Source: Subtercola boreus (GTDB lineage Bacteria; Actinomycetota; Actinomycetes; Actinomycetales; Microbacteriaceae). From it: a stretch of DNA of 64,000 nt. The notes under the pieces are model-generated. The model did no database searches and was not told the DNA's origin. It saw nothing but the letters and a program-made list of their open reading frames with translations. Made by a program: the position numbers and the translations under genes. Positions 43,346 through 51,780 of the stretch are shown here, one piece after another. The stretch is taken from contig NZ_NBXA01000021.1 in NCBI RefSeq assembly GCF_003399625.1, forward strand, positions 1 to 64,000, written 5' to 3'. Position 1 is the first letter of the stretch, and every line of letters starts with the position of its first letter.

Positions 43346-43368
43346 CTTATGTCTTATATGCGCATAAG
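43346..43368. promoter_or_regulatory. Operator-like palindrome before the second fused deglycosidase gene
   Basis: CTTATG (43346-43351) and CATAAG (43363-43368) are perfect arms of an inverted repeat around TCTTATATGCG, about 50 bp upstream of the start codon at 43297. The arms match the ATAAG half-site seen at the other island promoters. Position and symmetry suggest a repressor or activator site; binding is inferred. Confidence 0.5.
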
Positions 43369-43439
43369 TAAGCTCACATCCGTCTGAAGAAGACGTGCCA
43401 TCCCAGTTCGCTCGCGCGCGACCCCGTGTAGGACGCGGA

Positions 43440-43862
43440 TCAGCCCTCAGGCGGGGTCATCAGAGGGTCCTCGGCGAAGACGCCGCTCGCGATGCGGAAG
43501 GCCGTGTTGGCCGCGGGCACGCCCGAGTAGATGGCGGACTGCAGGATGACCTCCCCGACCTCCTCGACCGTCAGGCCGTTGCGGAGGGCCGCCCGCAGGT
43601 GCATCGCCAGCTCCTCCTGGTGACCGTGGGCGATGAGCGAGCTGAGCACCGCGATCGACCGCGACCGGCGGTCAAGGCCCGGCCGCGACCACACGTCGCC
43701 CCAGGCGACACGCGTGATGAAGTCCTGCCAGTCGGCGGTCAGCGGGGTGATGCCTGCCGTCGCGCGCTCGACGTGCTCAGCGGAGAGTACCGCGCGCCGC
43801 ACCGCCAGGCCCTGCTCGAAACGTTCCGCATCGGTGAGGCCGTCACCGGCTGGCCTGGTCAT
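43440..43862 (-). CDS. pcaC: 4-carboxymuconolactone decarboxylase
   Basis: The 140-residue protein is a PcaC/AhpD-fold decarboxylase: FITRVAWGDVWSRPGLDRRSRSI, then LIAHGHQEELAMHLRAALRNGLTVEEVGEVILQSAIYSGVPAAN seen in parts, typical of the family. It converts 4-carboxymuconolactone to 3-oxoadipate enol-lactone in the protocatechuate branch of the beta-ketoadipate pathway. ATG at 43862 overlaps the pcaD stop. It is the last gene of the pcaHGBDC operon. Confidence 0.92.
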   Translation of the reverse strand: MTRPAGDGLTDAERFEQGLAVRRAVLSAEHVERATAGITPLTADWQDFITRVAWGDVWSRPGLDRRSRSIAVLSSLIAHGHQEELAMHLRAALRNGLTVEEVGEVILQSAIYSGVPAANTAFRIASGVFAEDPLMTPPEG

Positions 43863-44662
43863 GAGGGGACTCCTTCAGAGTGGCTGGCGAAGAACGCGAT
43901 CAGCGCCGCCGCGGTGGCCTCGGGCTGTTCGGCGGGCGGCAGGTGCGCGGCGCCCTCGATCACACCGGTCTGCCCGTGAGCGACACCTCGCGCGATCTCG
44001 GCCGCCTTCGATTCCGGCGCGACGGCATCGTGGCGGCCCCAGAGCGCCAGCACCGGTGTCGTGATGGCGCCGAGCTGCCCGCGCACGTCGTACGCTGCGA
44101 GCGCCTCGCAGCAGAGGGCATACGATTCGTCGTCGGCGTCCTGCAGGGCATGGAGGAGCCGGCCGCTGAGATCGGGATGCGCGGCCGGCGAACCGGGAGC
44201 GAACCAGCGCTCAGCTGAAGAGCTGAGGATGCTCGAGGTGCTCTCGGCTCGCACCTTCGCGGCCCTGTCCCGCCACGAGCCCGGCTCGCCGAGCTGCGCG
44301 CCCGAGGCCACGATGGCGGCGGCGCGCACCCGGGCGCCGTGCCGCAGCAGCAGTTCGAGGCCGGTCGCACCACCGAGCGAGACCCCCGCGTAGAAGAAGG
44401 GCTCGTCTGTGACAGCAGCGACCGTTGCGGCGAGGGCGTCGGCGAGCTCAGCCACGGTGAACGGCCCGGTCGCGGCGGGCGCTCGGCCGTGACCCGGCAG
44501 GTCCCAGGCGAGCACCCGGTACCGTTCTCCGAAGAGCGGAGCGCACGACTCCCAGAGGATGCTCGAGGTACCGAGCGAGGGCCCGAGCACCAGAAGCGGC
44601 CGCCCGGGCTCGCCGCCTCGCTCGCCGCCGAACTCCCTGAGGGCCAGGGTGGGGATGCTCAT
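43859..44662 (-). CDS. pcaD: 3-oxoadipate enol-lactonase
   Basis: The 267-residue alpha/beta hydrolase has the nucleophile elbow AGVSLGG (Ser95), an Asp in LALWGRHDAVAP and the final His in EGAAHLPPAEQP. It hydrolyses 3-oxoadipate enol-lactone to 3-oxoadipate. The ATG at 44662 overlaps the pcaB stop; the long frame upstream is antisense-like to pcaB. Gene order fits. In some actinobacteria pcaD and pcaC are fused as pcaL; here they are separate but overlap by 4 bp. Confidence 0.9.
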   Translation of the reverse strand: MSIPTLALREFGGERGGEPGRPLLVLGPSLGTSSILWESCAPLFGERYRVLAWDLPGHGRAPAATGPFTVAELADALAATVAAVTDEPFFYAGVSLGGATGLELLLRHGARVRAAAIVASGAQLGEPGSWRDRAAKVRAESTSSILSSSAERWFAPGSPAAHPDLSGRLLHALQDADDESYALCCEALAAYDVRGQLGAITTPVLALWGRHDAVAPESKAAEIARGVAHGQTGVIEGAAHLPPAEQPEATAAALIAFFASHSEGVPS

Positions 44663-46020
44663 GGGTGTTCCTCTCCGATCATCCGTTCGACAGCAACTGC
44701 CGCGTCTCCGGTGTAGCCTGCGGGGTCGAGCAGCCCGTCGATGTCGAGGCCGGCCGTCTCGGGCATGTCCCGGAGCAACCCGGCCACGTCGCCGCCGGCC
44801 CCCGCGGCCGCCACCAGGCCCGCGACCCGATCGGCTCCGATCACCGGCGTCAGCACGATCGAGAGACGCTCGGCGAGGATGAGGCCGTGGGTGAGAGCAA
44901 GGTTGCGGGCCACCGCCGCCAGGTCGACCCGGAGCGCCGCACTGAGCACCGCGGCGTGGGCACTCGCCCCGAGCGTGAGCCGCAGCAGCTCGCGGAGGGT
45001 CGGCCATTCGGCGTGCCACGCCCCTGCGGGCCGCTCGTCTTCGGCCAGCGCCGCGCACAGGTGGAGGGTCGCGGCGAGCTGCGGAGCGCGAAGAGCCGCC
45101 GAACGGATGAGCACGGCCGCCACGGGGTTGTTCTTCTGCGGCATCGCCGACGAGCCACCTCCCTCGCCCGCGCTGAGCTCGCCGATCTCCGTGCGCGAGA
45201 GGGTCACCACGTCGCCGGCCAGCTTGCCGAGCGCGTCGGTCGCCTGAACGAGGGCGTCGGCCAGCTCGGTGACCGGCCAGCGGCTGGTGTGCCAGACCAT
45301 GCCGGCATCATCAAGGCCCAGCGCCTCGGCGTAGTGGGCGGGCAGCGCGGCTGCAGCGTCGCCCCCGAGTTCTCGGAAGGAGGCGCGCGTTCCCGCCGCC
45401 CCGCCGAGCTGGGCGGGCAGGGTCAGCTGCCTCAGGCGGGTGGATGCGCGGCCGAGGCCCGACAGCCAGCCGGCCGCACGCAGCCCGACCGTGGTCGGCA
45501 CCGCGTGCTGGGCGAGGGTGCGTGCCGCCGCCACCGTGTCCCGGTGTTCGGCCGCGAAGGCGGCGAGGTGCTGCTCGGCCTCGGCCAGCGAGGCGAGCAC
45601 GGCGTCGACGGCGTCGCGGGCGACGAGCATCAGCGCGGTGTCGAGGATGTCCTGGCTGGTGGCACCGCGGTGCACCCACGGCCGGAGCCGTTCGGGCAGG
45701 GTCTGCTTCAGCAGCCCCACGAGCGGTATCACCGGATTGCCCCCGGCGACGGCGGCTTCGGCCAGCTCGGCCGCGTCGATGCCGGCAGCCCGGGAGCGCG
45801 CCGCCCGGGCATCCGGATGCCCGCCCCACGCCGCCCCCATCTCGTCAGCGTCGGCCCGGGGCAGCGCCCCCACCGCAGCCCACGCCCGCACCAGCCCCAG
45901 CTCGGCCCCCACCAGCGCACCGAGCACCGCCTCATCGGAGACGAGCGCGTCCTGCCCCACGGCGACCGGAGCCAGCAGCCCCCGGTCGAACGCACCCGGA
46001 ACCGGCGCGTCAGAAGGCAA
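44659..46020 (-). CDS. pcaB: 3-carboxy-cis,cis-muconate cycloisomerase
   Basis: The 453-residue protein belongs to the fumarase/aspartase superfamily. It has VHRGATSQDILDTALML early and the signature loop GGSSAMPQKNNPVAA in the middle, which holds the catalytic Ser. It cyclises 3-carboxymuconate to 4-carboxymuconolactone. The start seems to be the TTG at 46020, after GAGGGAG, overlapping the pcaG end by 11 bp. No nearer ATG fits the conserved N-terminus. Confidence 0.9.
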   Translation of the reverse strand: MPSDAPVPGAFDRGLLAPVAVGQDALVSDEAVLGALVGAELGLVRAWAAVGALPRADADEMGAAWGGHPDARAARSRAAGIDAAELAEAAVAGGNPVIPLVGLLKQTLPERLRPWVHRGATSQDILDTALMLVARDAVDAVLASLAEAEQHLAAFAAEHRDTVAAARTLAQHAVPTTVGLRAAGWLSGLGRASTRLRQLTLPAQLGGAAGTRASFRELGGDAAAALPAHYAEALGLDDAGMVWHTSRWPVTELADALVQATDALGKLAGDVVTLSRTEIGELSAGEGGGSSAMPQKNNPVAAVLIRSAALRAPQLAATLHLCAALAEDERPAGAWHAEWPTLRELLRLTLGASAHAAVLSAALRVDLAAVARNLALTHGLILAERLSIVLTPVIGADRVAGLVAAAGAGGDVAGLLRDMPETAGLDIDGLLDPAGYTGDAAVAVERMIGEEHP

Positions 46021-46570
46021 GGAACACCGTCTCCCTCTCGCCCTGCAGGCTGATGTCGTGACTCAAATGGCCCTCCGGTGTTCGCGTGGCCACGAGCGTA
46101 GCGCGCTCTTCAGGTACGAGCGAGCTGAGGAAGGTATCAGCGGCGAGCGCGGCCGAATCATCCGGCAGGTAGATGCGGGTGTGCAACCGGTCGGGCAGTC
46201 CGCGAGCGTAGACGATCGCCGCGAAGAACGCCGCGCGGCCGATCGGCGCTCCGGGGTTGCGGGTGAAGAACTCGTAGCGCCCGTCCTCGTTCGTGAACGC
46301 CCGGCCGAAACCCGTGAACGTGTGGTCGTCGCGCCGGAACGCGCCCCTCGCCTGGGGCACCCGGCCATCGGAGTCGGCGCCGAAGATCTCCACGAAGGCA
46401 TCGGGCACGGGTGCGCCCGCCCCGTCACGGATCGTGCCGCCGAGCAGCACGGCGCCGGGAGCGTAGGGATCGACCACCTGGTGCATCCGGTCGAACTCCA
46501 CGCCGTAGGCGAAGAACGGGCCGACCGTCTGGCCCGGGGTCGCCCGGTGGGTGCGCGGGGGAACAGTCAT
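46010..46570 (-). CDS. pcaG: Protocatechuate 3,4-dioxygenase, alpha subunit
   Basis: The 186-residue protein is the alpha subunit of the intradiol dioxygenase: TPGQTVGPFFAYGV at the start and HDHTFTG-like FRRDDHTFTGFGRAFTNEDG, YEFFTRNPGAP, ending HDISLQGERETVFLAF. It lacks the full iron-ligand set, which is in the beta subunit. The ATG at 46570 lies 2 bp after the pcaH stop; a GTG at 46576 overlapping that stop is an alternative. The two subunits form an alpha/beta oligomer that cleaves protocatechuate between the hydroxyls. Confidence 0.92.
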   Translation of the reverse strand: MTVPPRTHRATPGQTVGPFFAYGVEFDRMHQVVDPYAPGAVLLGGTIRDGAGAPVPDAFVEIFGADSDGRVPQARGAFRRDDHTFTGFGRAFTNEDGRYEFFTRNPGAPIGRAAFFAAIVYARGLPDRLHTRIYLPDDSAALAADTFLSSLVPEERATLVATRTPEGHLSHDISLQGERETVFLAF

Positions 46571-46572
46571 CG

Positions 46573-47382
46573 TCACTCTCCCTCGTTCTCGAACCACGTG
46601 GCATCCGGCCCGTCGACGACGATGTCGAAACGGTACCCGGTCGCCCACTCCTCGGAGGTGAGGTCGTGGTCGTAGACGCCGATCAGCGCGTCCCGGTCCT
46701 TCTGCCGCCAGATGGTGTTGAAGATCGGGTCGAGCGCGAACAGCGGATCCCCCGGAAAGTACATCTGCGTCACCAGCCGCTGTGTGAACGAGCTGCCGAA
46801 CACCGAGAAGTGGATGTGCGCGGGACGCCAGGCGTTGACGTGGTTCTTCCACGGATAGGGGCCGGGCTTGATGGTCGTGAACGCATACTCCCCCGCGTCG
46901 TCTGTGATCGCCCGCCCCGCACCCGTGAAGTTCGGATCGAGCGGCGCCGGGTGCTGGTCTCGCTGGTGGATGTAGCGGCCGGCCGAATTCGCCTGCCAGA
47001 TCTCGATCAGCTGGTTCGGCACCGGCCGCCCCCAGGAATCGGTGAGTCGGCCGCGCACGGTCAGCCGCTCACCCAGCGGTTCGCCCGCGTGCTGGATCGT
47101 GAGATCGCTCTCGACAGCGCCTACGTCGCGCTGCCCGAACGCCGGCGAGAGCAGTTCGACCGTCTCGGGGTCGACCAGCTTGAGGTTCTTGGTGGGGTGC
47201 CGCAGGATGCTCGACCGGTACGCCGGAAAGTCGATGACCGTCGACGGGATCGCCTCACCGGAGCGCTCCCGTTGCTCGAGGGCGGCGTGCAGTTCCCCGA
47301 TCTCGGCGGTGATCTCACGCTGGGATGCCCGGTCGGGGGCGGCCAGCGAGTTCACGGGAGGGGCGATGGCTTCTGCTGTCAC
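46573..47382 (-). CDS. pcaH: Protocatechuate 3,4-dioxygenase, beta subunit
   Basis: The 269-residue protein carries the Fe(III) ligands of intradiol dioxygenases: Tyr137 (AGRYIHQRDQ), Tyr176 (KPGPYPWKNH), His189 and His191 (RPAHIHFS). GRLTDSWGRPVPNQLIEIWQAN is the family signature region. It starts at GTG 47382 behind AAGGAG. It is the first gene of pcaHGBDC, divergent from an IclR regulator. It opens the ring of protocatechuate, the product of PobA. Confidence 0.94.
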   Translation of the reverse strand: MTAEAIAPPVNSLAAPDRASQREITAEIGELHAALEQRERSGEAIPSTVIDFPAYRSSILRHPTKNLKLVDPETVELLSPAFGQRDVGAVESDLTIQHAGEPLGERLTVRGRLTDSWGRPVPNQLIEIWQANSAGRYIHQRDQHPAPLDPNFTGAGRAITDDAGEYAFTTIKPGPYPWKNHVNAWRPAHIHFSVFGSSFTQRLVTQMYFPGDPLFALDPIFNTIWRQKDRDALIGVYDHDLTSEEWATGYRFDIVVDGPDATWFENEGE

Positions 47383-47482
47383 GGTGTCTCCTTCGACGGG
47401 GCGGAACGGCGTGCATCCATTGTCGGACACCGCGCCCCCCGAGAGCGAGGCACTCCCGATGAATGGGAGGGTGGAGCGATCC
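47383..47482. promoter_or_regulatory. Divergent promoter region pcaH / IclR regulator
   Basis: The 100-bp gap must hold the pcaHGBDC promoter (leftward) and the regulator/pobA promoter (rightward). The IclR-family protein next to it is the likely controller. CGCGCCCCCCGAGAGCGAGG and nearby sequence are G/C-rich, and I cannot fix -10 or -35 hexamers with confidence. Confidence 0.4.
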
Positions 47483-48250
47483 GTGGCAGCATGGAGCATG
47501 GCCAACTCCCCCACCGGCGACTCTGCGACCGAGCGTCTGGTGCGCATCCTCGACACCTTCACGCCGACGCGCACTGTGCAGACCGCCACGGAGATCGGTC
47601 GCCGCTCCGGCCTCCCGAGCTCGACCGCCCACCGCATCGTGAACGAACTCGTCACCACCGGCCTGCTCGAACGCGACGAGGAGCGACGGGTTCGGATCGG
47701 GATGCGGCTGTGGGAACTGTCGACCCGCTCGTCGCAGGCCCTCCGGCTGCGGCAGGCGGCCATGCCCTTCATGGAGCGGGTGCAGTCGCGGGTGCGGGAG
47801 CACACCCAGCTCGCCATCCTGGAGCAGGATGAGGCGCTCTTCCTCGAGCGCCTGTCGAGCCCCGAGTCGGGCTCGAACATCACGCGCGTGGCTGGGCGCC
47901 TGCCGCTCCACGCCTCGAGTTCGGGCCTCGTGCTGCTGGCTTTCGGGCCGCCCGACCTGCAGGAACGGGTGCTCTCCTCCCGGCTCGCGCCGCTCACCCG
48001 TGCGACCCTCTCCGACCCCGATGCGGTGCGCCGGAAGCTCGCCGAAGTGCGAAAGCTCGGGCACGCGATCGCCCCGGGTTACATCGAGGAGGTCTCCACC
48101 GGCATCGCCGCACCGGTGCGCGACGAGACGGGGCGGGTCATCGCGGCGCTCTCCGTGGTGCTGCCACGCGATGCAGAGACAGATTTCGCCGTGCTCGAAC
48201 TGCACCGAGCGTCGGCCGACATCGCCCGCTCACTCGGCTACCACTCCTGA
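47483..48250 (+). CDS. IclR-family transcriptional regulator of the pca/pob genes
   Basis: The protein (255 residues from GTG 47483, or 250 from ATG 47498) has an N-terminal winged helix (ATEIGRRSGLPSSTAHRIVNELVTTGLLERD) and an IclR effector domain (GRLPLHASSSGLVLLAFGPPD, GYIEEVSTGIAAPVRDETG). PcaR and PobR of this family sense beta-ketoadipate-pathway intermediates. I prefer GTG 47483 because GGTGGAG precedes it at good spacing, while the ATG has GGAG too close. Divergent from pcaH and upstream of pobA. Confidence 0.87.
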   Translation: MAAWSMANSPTGDSATERLVRILDTFTPTRTVQTATEIGRRSGLPSSTAHRIVNELVTTGLLERDEERRVRIGMRLWELSTRSSQALRLRQAAMPFMERVQSRVREHTQLAILEQDEALFLERLSSPESGSNITRVAGRLPLHASSSGLVLLAFGPPDLQERVLSSRLAPLTRATLSDPDAVRRKLAEVRKLGHAIAPGYIEEVSTGIAAPVRDETGRVIAALSVVLPRDAETDFAVLELHRASADIARSLGYHS

Positions 48251-48347
48251 CAGGAATTCCCGATCATCGGGAAGATACCGACCGGCGGCCACCGATCGAT
48301 CGCACAATGGCACCACCGCCACAGCACCCCCCGTCGAAGGAGACGCC

Positions 48348-49532
48348 ATGACCACCACCGTCCGCACCCGTGTCGCGATCGTCGGGGCCGGGCCGGCCGG
48401 CCTCATCCTCTCCCACCTCCTCGCCGACGCCGGCATCGAGTCGATCGTCGTCGACTCCCGGTCGAGGGAACAGATCGAGTCCACCATCCGCGCCGGCATC
48501 CTGGAGCAGAACACGGCCGACCTCCTCCGCGCCATCGACCCCGACACCCGCGTCGACACCGTCGGCCACCGCCACGACGGCATCGAGCTGCACTTCGGCG
48601 GCGAGGGTCACCGCATCGACTTCCCGGCGCTCGTGGGCCGGAGCGTCTGGCTCTACCCGCAGCACGAGGTGCTCAAGGATCTGCTGGCTCTTCGGCTCGG
48701 AGCGGCACAGGATCTGCGTCTCGGGGTGACCGTCGAGGGGGTGGAGGATGACGGCTCCGGGCATCCGGCGGTGCTCGCTCTCGACGCCGACGGCTCACCG
48801 CTCCGGATCGAGGCCGACTTCGTGGTCGGGGCCGACGGGTCGCGGAGCGTGGTGCGCCCATTCGTGACCGGCTCGCGCGGGGGCGGCTACTTCCGCGAGT
48901 ATCCGTTCGCCTGGTTCGGGATCCTCTGCGAGGCCCCCCCGAGCTCAGACGAACTCATCTACAGCAACTCGGAGCACGGCTTCGCCCTGATCAGCCAGCG
49001 GAGCCCCGACGTGCAGCGCATGTACTTCCAGTGCGATCCGGCGACCGACCCCGCGACGCTCGGCGACGCGGAGATCTGGGAAGCCCTGCAGGTGCGCGTG
49101 CCCGGCACGACGCTCACGGAGGGGCCGATCATCCAACGCGACGTTCTTCGGTTCCGGAGCTTCGTCGCCCACGAACTCCGTCGCGATCGCGTCGCCCTCG
49201 TCGGCGACGCCGCGCACACCGTGCCGCCCACCGGCGCGAAGGGGATGAACCTCGCGATCGCCGACGTCGTGCTGCTTGCCGACGCCCTCCGCGCACTGCT
49301 CGTCTCGGGCGATGAACGGCTCATCGACGGCTACGCCGAGCGTGCCCTCGACCGCATCTGGAAGGCCCAGCACTACTCCTGGTGGATGACGAGCATGCTG
49401 CACGTCGCCCTCGACGCCAGCGACTTCGACCGCCGCCGCCAGCTGGGCGAACTGCACTCGGTCGTCTCGTCGGAGTCCGGCCGCGCCTACCTCGCCGAGG
49501 GGTACACCGGGTGGCCGCTACCCGTCGGCTGA
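48348..49532 (+). CDS. pobA: 4-hydroxybenzoate 3-monooxygenase
   Basis: The 394-residue flavoprotein has GAGPAG at 13-18, the GILEQNTADLL substrate segment and the DG motif VVGADGSRSVVR. It ends with the FAD motif GDAAHTVPPTGAKGMNLAI followed by DVVLLADAL. Length and motifs match PobA, which hydroxylates 4-hydroxybenzoate to protocatechuate with NAD(P)H. AAGGAG precedes the ATG at 48348. It feeds the pca operon encoded divergently; 4-hydroxybenzoate could come from the flavonoid B-ring. Confidence 0.92.
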   Translation: MTTTVRTRVAIVGAGPAGLILSHLLADAGIESIVVDSRSREQIESTIRAGILEQNTADLLRAIDPDTRVDTVGHRHDGIELHFGGEGHRIDFPALVGRSVWLYPQHEVLKDLLALRLGAAQDLRLGVTVEGVEDDGSGHPAVLALDADGSPLRIEADFVVGADGSRSVVRPFVTGSRGGGYFREYPFAWFGILCEAPPSSDELIYSNSEHGFALISQRSPDVQRMYFQCDPATDPATLGDAEIWEALQVRVPGTTLTEGPIIQRDVLRFRSFVAHELRRDRVALVGDAAHTVPPTGAKGMNLAIADVVLLADALRALLVSGDERLIDGYAERALDRIWKAQHYSWWMTSMLHVALDASDFDRRRQLGELHSVVSSESGRAYLAEGYTGWPLPVG

Positions 49533-50141
49533 GCGAACGCCTGCGGGGTGGGGTTGCGGAGCGGCGGCTTCGAGCGCCTGCGCCGCCGCACCCCGCAGCA
49601 CAGTGATCTGGGCGAGAACATGGTCGGCCAGTGTCGATGAGTCGTCGACCGCCACCCAGAGGTCGTAACCGCTGTAGTAGGCCCTGATACCGAGGTCGGC
49701 CAATGCCCCCGCCTGCCACCGGTCGATCCCGTGACCGATGAGAGACCCCTCGAGCGCCGAGGTGATTGCGGAGCGCTTGAAGACGGCCCGCTCGTTCAGT
49801 TCGGGGCTTCGGGCGAGGATCGGATCCAGGATCCGCCCCGTCGTGCGGTGCTCGTGAGCGTGGGCGCCGGACAGGACGAGTACGCCGTTGACCATGCGAT
49901 CCCACGCGCTCGCGTCGTTGAGTGCTTCATCGACACCCCGCGTGACGAGGGCGAGGAGTTCGCCCTGCCCCTGGAACACGATCTCCCGTTTGTCGGCGAA
50001 GAGGCGGAAGAGGGTCGTCTTCGTGAGCCCCGCACGGTCCGCGATCTGCGCCGTCGTCGTCGCCTCGTAACCGTGCTCGGCGAAGAGCTCCAGGGCGGCG
50101 CGCAGAAGCCGTCCCCGGGCATCCGGTTCCCATCGACCCAT
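49518..50141 (-). CDS. TetR-family transcriptional repressor
   Basis: The 207-residue protein has a TetR helix-turn-helix (GRLLRAALELFAEHGYEATTTAQIADRAGLTKTTLFRLFADK seen in parts) and a variable ligand domain. The ATG at 50141 is used; the GTG two codons earlier is possible. It overlaps the end of pobA on the opposite strand by 15 bp. It diverges from an SDR gene, and the gap holds two operator-like palindromes, so it likely represses itself and the SDR. Confidence 0.88.
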   Translation of the reverse strand: MGRWEPDARGRLLRAALELFAEHGYEATTTAQIADRAGLTKTTLFRLFADKREIVFQGQGELLALVTRGVDEALNDASAWDRMVNGVLVLSGAHAHEHRTTGRILDPILARSPELNERAVFKRSAITSALEGSLIGHGIDRWQAGALADLGIRAYYSGYDLWVAVDDSSTLADHVLAQITVLRGAAAQALEAAAPQPHPAGVRSADG

Positions 50142-50154
50142 GCCCACATCATAC

Positions 50155-50208
50155 CTGATGCAACTCAGTCACATCAGATGTAGGGTGATGTTACTCAGTC
50201 ACGTAACA
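50155..50208. promoter_or_regulatory. Two operator-like palindromes between TetR and SDR genes
   Basis: CTGATG (50155-50160) with CATCAG (50172-50177), and TGTTAC (50189-50194) with GTAACA (50203-50208), are two inverted repeats. Both enclose the same ACTCAGTCAC core, which recurs at 50163-50172 and 50193-50202, exactly 30 bp apart. This is the layout expected for two TetR dimers on one face of the DNA at a divergent promoter. Confidence 0.65.
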
Positions 50209-50221
50209 GAGGGAGAACACC

Positions 50222-51103
50222 ATGCACGTCTTCATCACCGGCGCGTCAGGCTGGATCGGCACCGCACTGACCCGCGAACTCGTGGCTGCCGGCCACACCG
50301 TGACCGGTCTAGCCCGATCAGAAGCCTCAGCCGGGAAGATCCGGGCACTCGGCGCCAGCGCCGTACTCGGCGACATGGACGACCACGACCTGATCGTGTC
50401 GGAAGCCGCGAAAGCCGACGCGACCGCGCACCTCGCCTTCACGCTCGACTTCGCGGCGTTCGATGAGACCGTCGAGAACGAGCTGCGGCTCATCGCCAAA
50501 CTCGACTCCGCCCTCGCAGGAAGCGGCAAGGCCGTCATCGCGGCATCCGGAACACCGATTCTCGAAGGACGCCTCGCGACCGAGGCCGATCACCTCGACC
50601 CCGCCGGGCCCGCCGGCGCACGGGCGAAGACCGCCGACGCGGTCCTGGCGCTCTCTCAGAACGGCATCCGCTCGGCTCTCGTGCGCATGCCCCGAACCGT
50701 CCACGGCGAAGGAGACCGCAACGGCCTGATCGCCGCGCTGGTCGGGCTCGACCGTCAGCTGGGCACGGCAGCGTACGTCGGCGACGGGTCGAACCGCTGG
50801 CCGGCTGTGCACATCGGCGACGCCGGGCGGCTCTTCTTCCTGGCGCTCGGGAAGGCACCCGCCGGGGCGGTGCTGCACGCCGTCGGCGAGGAGGGGGTGC
50901 CGATGCGCGACGTCGCCGAGGTCATCTCGCAGAAGACGGGGCTGCCTGCTGCAGCGGTCGACCCTGAACAGTTGGGCGTGTTCGGTACCCTGCTCGGCGG
51001 CGACCAGCCCGCGGCCAACACGGTCACCCGCCAGCTCGTCGGCTGGGAGCCGACCGGCCCGACCCTGCTCGACGACCTCGAAGCCGGCTACTACACCTCC
51101 TGA
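50222..51103 (+). CDS. SDR-family NAD(P)-dependent epimerase/reductase
   Basis: The 293-residue protein is an extended-type SDR: GASGWIG at 7-13 and LRRL-type substrate loops (RSALVRMPRTVHGEGDRNGLI), with no canonical YxxxK at the usual place. It resembles the NmrA/epimerase-like SDRs often controlled by a TetR regulator. GAGGGAG precedes the ATG at 50222. The substrate is unknown; induction by a toxic small molecule via the TetR neighbour is inferred. Confidence 0.85.
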   Translation: MHVFITGASGWIGTALTRELVAAGHTVTGLARSEASAGKIRALGASAVLGDMDDHDLIVSEAAKADATAHLAFTLDFAAFDETVENELRLIAKLDSALAGSGKAVIAASGTPILEGRLATEADHLDPAGPAGARAKTADAVLALSQNGIRSALVRMPRTVHGEGDRNGLIAALVGLDRQLGTAAYVGDGSNRWPAVHIGDAGRLFFLALGKAPAGAVLHAVGEEGVPMRDVAEVISQKTGLPAAAVDPEQLGVFGTLLGGDQPAANTVTRQLVGWEPTGPTLLDDLEAGYYTS

Positions 51104-51177
51104 TGCTCGACTGCGTGCGGGGGCCCTCCCCCGAGGCAGCACGCCGCCAGCCGCCGACGCCCTCCGCGGTGTGGGGG

Positions 51178-51780
51178 TCAGATCCAGCCGTTGTCGTGGG
51201 CGACGGTCGCAGCGGTGATGCGTGATTCGGAGTGCAGTTTCGCCATCGCCGAGGAGAGATGGTTGCGGACTGTTCCGTGGGCGAGGGTGAGGGTTCTCGC
51301 TATGTCCTTGGTGGAAAGACCGGCTCGGGTGAGGCGGAGCACGTCGGTCTCGCGATCGGTCAGGGGGCTCTCTGCCTCCATGAGCGCTGCGGCCGCAAGC
51401 TGCACGTCGATGTAGCGTTCGCCGGAAGCGACGGACCGGATGATGGAGGCGAGTTTCGAAGCGGGAGTCGATTTCGGCACGAAACCGCTGACCTGAGCGG
51501 CCAGGGCGCGTTTCAACGTGCCCGGCCGCGCATGGCGGGTGACGATGATGGTCCTGCACGCCGTGGTCGAACCCAGTTGCTCTGCGGCGTCGATTCCGTC
51601 GAGATGCGGCATCTCCAGGTCGAGCAGAACCACTTCGGGCCGGTGTGTCGTCGCCGCGGCGACAGCGGCGCGGCCGTCGCTCACGTCGGCGACCACCTCG
51701 ATGTCCGTCTCGAGAGAAAGGAGCGCCACGAGCGCACCGCGAATGAGTTCTTCGTCGTCGGCGATCACGATCCGGATCAA
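51178..51780 (-). CDS. Two-component response regulator, NarL/FixJ family
   Basis: The 200-residue protein has a receiver domain with acidic pocket (IADDEE), phosphorylation site Asp54 (VVLLDLEMPHLDG) and Lys in GFVPKSTP. A LuxR-type helix-turn-helix follows (LTDRETDVLRLTRAGLSTKDIA, TVRNHLSSAMAKL). It overlaps the histidine kinase stop by 4 bp (ATGA). Its targets are unknown; the hydrolase just upstream of the kinase gene may be part of the response. Confidence 0.92.
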   Translation of the reverse strand: MIRIVIADDEELIRGALVALLSLETDIEVVADVSDGRAAVAAATTHRPEVVLLDLEMPHLDGIDAAEQLGSTTACRTIIVTRHARPGTLKRALAAQVSGFVPKSTPASKLASIIRSVASGERYIDVQLAAAALMEAESPLTDRETDVLRLTRAGLSTKDIARTLTLAHGTVRNHLSSAMAKLHSESRITAATVAHDNGWI

